From: Erythrobasidium yunnanense
Taxonomy: Eukaryota > Basidiomycota > Cystobasidiomycetes > Erythrobasidiales > Erythrobasidiaceae
Length of the DNA: 64,000 nt
NCBI GenBank assembly: GCA_001600175.1
Contig: BCJC01000002.1
Location: forward strand, 688,318 to 752,317
Direction of reading: 5' to 3'
Shown here one piece after another: positions 56,934-64,000 of this stretch (position 1 is the stretch's first letter; each line of letters opens with the position of its first letter). A program made the translations under genes and the position numbers. The notes below the pieces were generated by a model that saw only the letters and a program-made list of their open reading frames with translations, did not search any database and was not told where the DNA came from.

Positions 56934-57530
56934 CTAATGCTTCGCAACAACGACGGGGTAGTATTGCGCGTTCGACATATCCCAAGCACCGCCTATATGC
57001 GAAGTCAGCGTTCTTGGCGTTTGGTCAATGCATAAGAAGATCGCACACCTGTTGCGTATATGTCCTTCTCCATCCTCTCGCGCGCTTCTTCTAGGCTGGA
57101 AGCATTCACGAGCATGAAGCTGCCCGTCATTTTCGGAGGACCGTTCTGTTTCGCCAGGTCTTCAGCAAGAAGGGCACCTCCTTGTACTGTGCAGAGATCT
57201 TATGATCAGCTGGAGAAGCAAGCAAAGCTCCGGTGCAGGTCGACTTGCTCAAGGAGCCATCTTTGTGCGCTTCGACAGCGTTAGCAAGATGGATAGGTCG
57301 TACATCCATACGTTTCGAGCCTGTTCGTCACATATCATCCAGCATAAGCTTGCTATCTTGTATGCAAGAACGCATGAGGCTGCCGGACCTTCGGTAAAGT
57401 CGGGCAAAATGCATAGGTAGGAGTATTGCTGTGGTGTGTCTGCAGACATGATTCGAGGTGTTGATGAGAAAGGACGATGAAGCGAAGGGGTTGAAAGTCG
57501 TAGAGGTCGTAAACTGGCAGTTCGGAGCAT
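56934..57530 (-). CDS. YciI-like (YCII domain) protein, mitochondrial leader
   Basis: Four exons on the minus strand (57530-57389, 57320-57249, 57186-57049, 56992-56934) give 136 residues. The leader MLRTASLRPLRLSTPSLHR with PFSSTPR has the Arg/Ser pattern of a mitochondrial presequence. The domain then reads QYSYLCILPDFTEGS, KRMDVRPIHLANAVEAHKDG, LIQGGALLAE, KMTGSFMLVNASSLEEARERM, YATGGAWDMSNAQYYPVV, matching YCII proteins (R-P-x-H-L, G-G-A-L-L, the D-x-Y near the end), including the His often proposed as catalytic. The second intron uses a GC donor (GCAAGT to GCACAG, 62 bases); no GT donor keeps the reading. Substrate unknown. Confidence 0.8.
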
Positions 57531-57628
57531 GCAAAGAAGCCGAAACTCGTCAGGAACCGGTCAAGACTGTAAGAGTTCGAAGTGTAATACAACAGTATTC
57601 ATGAATTGTGTAGCTGATTCAGCCTCAT

Positions 57629-58015
57629 TCAGGCCGCTACGGACATAGGACGGGCCTTTCCAGTCGGCTTAGCGGCAGCTTTGACGAGTTGAGGTCGCGC
57701 AGCAGGAGTCCCCCGCTTGAAGAGTCGCTTGAGCCCTACTTCCATGCAGAGTAGAGGCTTTCGTTGGCGCTCATCTAAGAAAGTATAGCTATCCAGAGCC
57801 TCTTCCACGTTCTTTGCTAGCTTTCCCACTGGTACATAGAAAGTATGTCCATTGGATGTGACGTTGTAGCCAAGTACGATAAGCTGCATGCTAAGGACAC
57901 CCTTCCTTTGATACTCTACGCGCCTGTGTACTTCGTCGACTGCCTGTAGGGTCATTAGTACCAGGCAAAACAAGCCAGGCATCGTAGTAGACCAACTCAC
58001 TTTCCAGGTGAACAT
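57629..58015 (-). CDS. small protein of unknown function
   Basis: Two exons on the minus strand with a 57-base intron give about 109 residues from the ATG at 58015 (MFTWK, then AVDEVHRRVEYQRKGVLSM). It continues QLIVLGYNVTSNGHTFYVPV, KLAKNVEEALDSYTFLDERQ and a basic end (LKRLFKRGTPAARPQ). An upstream exon may exist, since IRSIVRN in the same frame precedes the ATG. No family was recognised. It might be a small mitochondrial or ribosome-linked protein, judged only from its size and basic tail. Confidence 0.5.
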   Translation of the reverse strand: MFTWKVSWSTTMPGLFCLVLMTLQAVDEVHRRVEYQRKGVLSMQLIVLGYNVTSNGHTFYVPVGKLAKNVEEALDSYTFLDERQRKPLLCMEVGLKRLFKRGTPAARPQLVKAAAKPTGKARPMSVAA

Positions 58016-58024
58016 GTTTCGCAC

Positions 58025-58649
58025 GATGCTTCGGATATGCTGTAGTATACTTTGTCTCGACTTGTACCTGCTACGTGCCGAATGTAGGGGACGAGCTCAG
58101 CTCGATCGTGTGGGGTAGGCAGAAAGCAAAGAGCGTGCAGCCTCGTAATACTTGTTGGAGTAAGCTGTCAATCGGAGCATCTCCATGCATGCTGACAGAA
58201 GACATCGTCCTGCACCAGTTCCGGTCCACATCGGGAAGTCCGCTACTGATCCGCTACCTCTTGGGGCCCGCCCAGTAGCCAGTAAGTTGACAATGAAGTG
58301 CCACGCTACTTATCCTCCAGGCTAGCTGTGACCGCACTATTTCCGAGCACCTAGGCCAACTTAGCGTAGGGTCTGGTCCATGTTGTAGCATCAGTGAGGA
58401 GAGAGGGCCCAGGAACTAACAGTAGAAGTGCACAGTCGTGATGGAGATCTGCTGCAGAGATATTATGGTAGGGCCGAGGGTGTCCTTATGTAAGGACGGC
58501 CGTTTACGGCAAGCTCCATTGAACAATGCGCGATGCAGTGGGTCCAGACTCCAGAGGACTGCACACAGACCACGTAGAGTTGGGAGGACATGGTGGGCGT
58601 CGCTCGGATGCTGTGTGTATATCCGTAAAGCGGCGATTGGGTTTGCGCA
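58025..58649. other. gene-free region
   Basis: About 620 bases upstream of the small gene. Frames on the plus strand (58075-58278, 58438-58740) have no motif. It should include the promoter of the small gene and the 3' end of the methyltransferase gene. Confidence 0.4.
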
Positions 58650-59396
58650 TTATCGCACACTATCAAGGGATGAAGCATCCCGCAAATCTGGTTCCCGCAA
58701 GTTTGTAATACTTTGCTTTCTTCCTGAGCAGACAAGGTAGCCTTCCCTACTTTCCTTCCTGCTCGAGTCTGGCTTTGCCCATTTGACTTTGTCATAGGCA
58801 GCTTCGAGGATGTTCTTCCTCCATTCTGCTGCTTCCTGACTCTGTAGGATCTTCATGACTAGCATACTGCTCTTGTATCGGTCTGCCAAGCTGTATACGA
58901 GCTGGCATAGATCCAGGCTGGCCTGAGCATCTCGCAAGCTGTTGCCGCTAGTATTTGCGAGCATATCGCTGACGACGACGTCGACTGGAGATGATTTGAG
59001 GACTGCATCGATGTGATCCAATGTCTTGCTATCGCGCAAGTCTCCTTGGAAAGCATGAAAGTTGATACCAGACTTTCGCCCGGCTTCAGCAACCGAGTTG
59101 TCCAGAGGCAGCAAGTCAACAGCGACGATGACTCCCTTCCCACGCAGTTTCTCGATGCAGACTTGAGTCCATCCACCAGGCGCAGCACCTAGCTCGAGAA
59201 CGGTACAGCCAGGTCGTAGAAGCTTTGTTCCTTTTGGCATGGATGCGTCAAGCTCGAGTAGCTTGTGTGCGCTTCTTGCTACATATCTCCCGTCATTGTT
59301 GTTGCTGCTGCTTGCTACGCGAAATGGATCTCGCTTGTTTCTTGCGATCCACTGGCTGCTCGACGCTGACTTGTACCGCGTAAGACTGTTTAACAT
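58650..59396 (-). CDS. FtsJ-type 2'-O-ribose rRNA methyltransferase (Mrm2-like, mitochondrial)
   Basis: Methylates a uridine ribose in the large rRNA A-loop, using S-adenosylmethionine. One exon, 248 residues, typical length. Opening SSSQWIARNKRDPF then YVARSAHKLLELD (catalytic Lys of the K-D-K-E set), SAM motif TVLELGAAPGGWTQV, VDLLPLDNSV, GDLRDSKTL, then VDVVVSDMLANTSG (catalytic Asp), SSMLVMKILQ (catalytic Lys) and SRKESREGYLVCSGRK (catalytic Glu). The N-terminus MLNSLTRYKSASSSQW is short and basic, compatible with mitochondrial import and with Mrm2 rather than the nucleolar Spb1 or cytosolic Trm7, which have longer or different ends. A short extra tail follows the domain. Confidence 0.9.
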   Translation of the reverse strand: MLNSLTRYKSASSSQWIARNKRDPFRVASSSNNNDGRYVARSAHKLLELDASMPKGTKLLRPGCTVLELGAAPGGWTQVCIEKLRGKGVIVAVDLLPLDNSVAEAGRKSGINFHAFQGDLRDSKTLDHIDAVLKSSPVDVVVSDMLANTSGNSLRDAQASLDLCQLVYSLADRYKSSMLVMKILQSQEAAEWRKNILEAAYDKVKWAKPDSSRKESREGYLVCSGRKQSITNLREPDLRDASSLDSVR

Positions 59397-59562
59397 AGGC
59401 CGGCCTGTTCAGTCACGGATTACCTAATGACTGACTGACTTAGGTGACGTCGTAGGTGACTTATTCCGCAGGCGCAGGGTATAAAAGCGAGAAACACTTC
59501 TTGCTTTCGTTTCCTTTCTTTCGTCCGGTCGAGCTGGCCGCCCATGGAATAAGACCTTGTTC

Positions 59563-62500
59563 ATGAACGTCAATCAAGGCGCAACCTACCAACAACAACG
59601 TCCATATGCCCCTCCTAATGACAGGATTCCTCGCCGTCCAGAAGGTACCGTAGGACACGCTCCGCTGTCAACTCTGGCTTCAACCGAAAGAGCTCGCAAT
59701 CCTCAGCCTCCTCAGAGACCAGTGCAACAGCAGCATCCTAATGATACGCGACAGAGGGTTCCCATTTCTGCCTTGCCCCGAAGCAATCCTGGGCTAGAAA
59801 GCAATAGAACTGGAGCAGCTTCTGGCAGTCGACCTGCCGTTCCTCAGGTTCGCAATGACCTGAATAGGAGTGTAGGAAGTAGCAATAGCGAGAGGAACAC
59901 AGCGCAAGGTCGAGAAGCAGGAAGACAGACAACTGCGAACGGTCAACAGGGTGCCAGACCATCTTCGTTCGCAACTAGCTCGAATGCAGGGGGGCAGCAG
60001 CACGAGTCAAGGCAGCAAGCTTCGCATCAGCGGCGACCATCGTTAGGCGCAAACACGAGTCAAACCCCAAGAACCGATCAAAGGGTACCTCAAACTGCAG
60101 TCGCAAGCAATGCTACGCGGTCGCAGGATGTCGCAGCTATCAATAGACAGTACAACAGTACAAACGCTATCAATCAACCTGGTCCAAGCAGCCGGATGCG
60201 GACCTCGACTTCGGAGCAGCGGACAGAGGATAGGTTAGCTGGGCAAAAGATCAAGCGAAATAACAGGGAAGAGCCTATCAGAGCCTACTGGAAGACGAAG
60301 GACGCCCTTCTGGACGGCAAACCTGAAGAAGCTTTTGCACCGTACTCGAAAGAAGCTTCGGATCACATCGATACCACAGATCCAGTTGCAGAAGCAGCAG
60401 CTCGCAATGCTACCACGCGCACCTACCTCGAGGTATACTTTCCATGGAGGACTGCCAAGCGCGATAGGCACAAAGCGATAGACTGCAAATACCTCTGTGA
60501 TGGAGCACCCCACCCAAACAAGCAGATAGTCTGTCGCTTCTGCAAGAAAGGTCTAGAGCCAAACTATGTTGATCATGTAAGGCAGTTTACCCTTGCTTAA
60601 GCTATCTCGAAGTCCGGTCACTGAAGTTTCGTTCATGTATCTAGGAAAGATACGATCATACGAAAGCGATACGCCACCTTCAACATCCGAGTACCAACTG
60701 TACACTTCCTGAATCAGAGAGAAAACTCCTCTATGAGGCTTTCCTCAAGGTAGACGCTGCCGCTTTCGAGCGACTCGAGCTCGTGTTTAAACAGCCGACA
60801 TGGGGACTTGACTTTAAGCACACTCGTCCTACTCCTAGTATACCACGTCCGCGGGGTCCGGCATCTGCAACAGCCAGCACAGCCAGCACCTCATTTGCGA
60901 CTGCTGCCAGAAGACTGTCCATCGATGCACAGCGACAGCGGCCGCAACAGCAAAGGCTACAGGCAGTACAGCCTATCGCTGCTAGAGAAGCAGTCAGACA
61001 ACTAGGAGCACTGCATATTAGTCCCACGAGAGGTGAAGCCCCCAATCCGCAGAGATCAGCAGATAGGCGAGTTGCGTCTAGCGAAGCTCGTTCGCAAGCA
61101 GCCTCTGGCTCCGGTTCTTCGGCTGTAGCAGTTCAGACTGCTTCGGTAGCAGATCAAAGCATGGACAGCATCCAAGAGGAAGAGGAGGACAAACATGATC
61201 ATTACGATGATGATAACGCAGTTCCTGAAACCTGGGGTGTGAGAACTGCGGGCGACGATAGCGGCAGGGAAGCCATGAGCGATGCGGAGGAAGACGAGCT
61301 AGCAGAGGAAGACGCTTTCATCTATGAGCCCCTACCCCCACAAGAGCCGGGTACTCCGCCTTTGCGGCCAACGGACTTCCAGCACCTACAGCCAGTCGCC
61401 CAAGTGACTAGTAAGCCAGCATGGCAGAAAGTAGAGAAGGACGTACTAGACGGACAGACAGTATCAATAGCTGGCTTTGAGCGACCCATACGACCCTATG
61501 GAGACACACTCGAGCTCATTCGGCAGGGCAGTACCACCGCACCTTTCGAAGTCTACGAAGCTACAGATTACAGTACAAAACATAGCTTGATACTTCGGAA
61601 GAAAAAGCAGAGAACATACCTCGAGGTATACTTTCCCTGGCGGCCTGCTATGAAGGAAGAACATGATGCTTCCCTCTGTGGTAATGCCTGTTCTGGACAA
61701 ACTCACTTCTGGGACGGCCCTATCTGTCGGTTCTGCAAGAAGGGTATAAGGCGACAAGGTGAAGCCAAAGTAAGTCTGACACACTCATTCTTCGCCGGAC
61801 TCGAGCTCAATCGCACCTTGCAGCAGAGTCAGCTGGACCTGTCGGTCGCGCTTAACCATCTTCGACTGCCCGGAAAGTGCTCACTTCCAGAGAACGATAA
61901 GGCGTTGCTCGTTCAAGCCTTCGAGAAATGGGATGCAGACATACTGAATGCCAAGAAAGAACAGCAGAAGCGGAACCGCGAGAGAGTCGCTAGGCTCCGC
62001 GAATCTTCAGCTCACGCGGCAGCTTCTGCCGATCATCAACGCAGCATCGCTACGCAGACGGACGACAAAGCCGTTGATCCCGACCTCACTGAAGAGGAAG
62101 ACCTCGCTCAACCTACACGGGCCAGCCATCCTTCCATGCTTCCGACTCCAGAACCTTCTGATTCTTCCCCGCATTCACCCCGAGTCATCAGAGACCAACG
62201 GCACGCGCAGTTGGGAGAACCGTTCCAACCTCCCGCCGTTCCGCCTATCGAACCGCCGAGGGAAAGAAAGTCATCAGCATGGAATCTCGATGCTCAGGGT
62301 CTCCTTAACTCTGTACGCAATGCCAGCATCCCAGCTAGGACAGCTTCGCCAGTTGCCCGGGAGCCAGTGAAGCCAGTGCAGCAAGCGCCTACGGAGCTTT
62401 CGATGGAAGAGGTGACCTCACAAGCTGCAGCTAGGGTGAGAGAGATGATGATGGCAGAAGCGGCGAAGCGAGCTGCTGCTGAGGCTGCCAGCTCTGCGCA

Positions 62501-64000
62501 GGACTTCGTGGAGGAGACGGATGATGAACAGCAGCCAGAGGCGCGGGAATGGCCCACTTTTACAGACACCGCTATCGTATCTCGTCCACCTACGAACGCT
62601 GGCAGTACTGGCAAAGTTTCCGCAGGAATCTCGCAGAAACCTACATCTCAACTAGGAGGTCCTGCGTCAAAGCTGTTCAAGAGCTCCTCTCCGCCAGAAC
62701 CTGATGTCACAGTCAAAGTTGAGGAAGTCAACGACACAAGCGAAACAATGGGTCAAGCTCCCGCGAAATCACACGTGCCGCTACATATGCCATCAATTCA
62801 TGAAGAGATTGCTAGAGCAATCAATGCCAGGCAGCTTGACGACTTCGAAGGAGGGATGGGTGCACCTCCGAATGATGGCTATATGTCAAGCGACTCGGAA
62901 GGTACAGAAGCACTAATTGAACAACGATTAGTGGGCACCAGCCCTGCAGGCGATGACTCTCAGGTCAAGCAGACAAACAAGCGCGACTCAGTTAAGGACA
63001 AAGCGGCAATAGACAAGCTGCTAAAGAGCAAAGGGTCGAAGAGCGGGAAGAAGTCTAGGACGACAAAGCACGTTGAGCTTTCGGCAACTCTATTTCCCGA
63101 AGTAGTGATTGATAAGCCAAAAAGCGAGGACAGTAGCAAGAGCAAGGGCAGGAAAGCAAAGAAGGCAGCGAAGAAGGCAGCCAAGAAGGAGAACGAAGAG
63201 ATTGAGGCAAGGCCAGCCAAAAGGGCGAAGAAGGACAAGCTCAGTTCGAAGGGCAAGGGCAAAGCGAAAGCTGTCTCTCCCTCTACACTTCCGCCCGCTC
63301 CTGCTAGCAAGTCTAGCGATGCAGAGGAGGAGGAAGAGCGAAAGCAGAACGGTGGAAACACGACCGACGACCCTCGCTATGGGACTGGAAGCGATAGTGA
63401 TAGCAGTACAGTCTATGTCACTGCTGTCGCTGCTCCCAAGAGCAAGATTATCCGGTCGAGGCCGAGTACAGGTCATCGTCATTCCAGCAAGCCCGATAGC
63501 AAGCCGAGGAAAATGTCAAACAAGAGCAAGGGTTCGACTATACCTACTCGTCTTTCGCATGATATAGAGAGCGATTCTTCTTCCTCTCCACCGCCGCCAT
63601 CACGAAGTCAGGGCAGAAAAAGTGGTCTTTCCTTCATCAAGTTTGGCGGAGACCAGTTATCCAGTCGCCCAAAGAGCCTAAAGCGGAAGATAGATGATTA
63701 TGTCTCGAGCGGTTCCTCAAGCGAATCTTCTTTCATCGTCGAGGACAACGAAGAGAAGAAGATGCATGGAACGTACAGATTAGGCAAATTTGAAAATGAA
63801 GAGGAAGGCTCGTCGGCCAGCGAAGAAGAACAGTTGATTGTACCACCAAAGAAGGCCCCTCCTGTCACGCGGGCAGGATCCACAAGCGTCAAGAGCTCGC
63901 CAAAGCCTGCTTTTACCCGGAGTGTCATCAATGCTCCCAGCGGCTCATTGCTCGGCAGATACTCCAAGAAGCGTGATGTGCCGGATTCAGGATCCGACAG
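59563..64000 (+). CDS. large nuclear-type protein with a duplicated Cys-rich module, 3' end outside the window
   Basis: At least three exons (59563-60576 or so, then 60645-61770, then 61824 on), open to the right edge, over 1400 residues. After a Gln/Ser/Arg-rich start there are two copies of a module, at about 60413-60780 and 61609-61945. Each has RTYLEVYFPWR, a C-x3-C pair, CRFCKKG (C-x2-C), then after the intron a helix block ending CTLPESERKLLYEAFLK or CSLPENDKALLVQAFEK. The four Cys suggest a zinc site. The tail is disordered with many Lys-rich stretches (KKAAKKAAKKENEE, RPAKRAKKDKL) and acidic patches, and looks nuclear. No known family was recognised; BED/C2H2 fingers have similar CxxC starts but lack this layout. 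Confidence 0.72.

Noticed and set aside
1-64000. Transfer RNA genes
   Set aside because: Scanned by eye for the GGTTCGAATCC box with a matching acceptor stem on both strands; a few partial boxes occur but none with a plausible cloverleaf.
1-64000. Secondary-metabolite or defence gene cluster
   Set aside because: No synthase, NRPS, cytochrome P450 or polymorphic toxin set; neighbouring genes are mainly housekeeping.

Overview
The window is nuclear DNA of a filamentous or yeast-like fungus, most likely a basidiomycete. Genes are dense, with short gaps and many introns of about 40-75 bases (GT/GC donor, CTNAC-like branch point, AG acceptor). The set is typically fungal: peroxin PEX1, a uric acid/xanthine permease, an Ecm3-like efflux carrier, F-box/LRR proteins and a Sur7/PalI-like protein. 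No ribosomal RNA, transfer RNA, CRISPR array, transposon or virus-derived element was recognised. All exon joins below were worked out by hand from phase, splice signals and family conservation; no search was run. The species is not determined.

Layout, left to right. 1-40: start of a minus-strand gene cut by the edge. 583-3095: gamma-glutamyltranspeptidase. 4727-7070: homeodomain protein with a long upstream region holding a perfect TTAATCAA palindrome. 7333-8045 (-): GNAT acetyltransferase. 8422-11260: an Ala/Ser-rich protein and a Sur7/PalI-like membrane protein. 11469-12091 (-): small acidic protein. 12216-13321: an Arg/Ser-rich domain fused to the ubiquitin-like splicing factor Hub1/UBL5. 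13440-15472: two small minus-strand genes and a secreted acidic protein. 16226-18584 (-): CCCH finger + ankyrin-like + ClpB-type AAA+ ATPase. 19271-22423: small gene, SRP72, Ser-rich Cys protein. 22424-23418: an unresolved stretch. 23419-25808 (-): helical N-domain plus beta-propeller-like protein. 26349-28030 (-): efflux carrier. 28212-29433: a small gene and an SRR1-like gene that share overlapping start codons. 29578-33983 (-): PinX1-like and two unknown proteins. 34796-35441: LYR-type protein. 35548-39084 (-) and 39108-42691 (+): an M28 metallopeptidase (ERMP1/Pff1 type) and PEX1, head to head with 23 bases between start codons. 42830-47097: TPX2-domain protein. 47200-50487 (-): two tandem aldo-keto reductases of the Kv-beta type. 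50809-54129: two tandem F-box proteins. 54545-56827: NCS2 permease. 56934-59396 (-): YciI-like, unknown, and Mrm2/FtsJ rRNA methyltransferase. 59563-64000: a large nuclear-looking protein with a duplicated Cys-rich module, running off the right edge.

The genes are mostly housekeeping and do not form one pathway or a metabolic cluster. Several are divergent pairs that must share promoters (GNAT/Ala-rich, ERMP1/PEX1, small gene/SRR1, 19271 gene/SRP72). The most unusual items are the covalent RS-Hub1 fusion, the CCCH-ankyrin-AAA+ fusion, the short SRP72, two GC-AG introns, two 16-base exons, and the two-copy Cys module whose copies keep an intron at the same codon.
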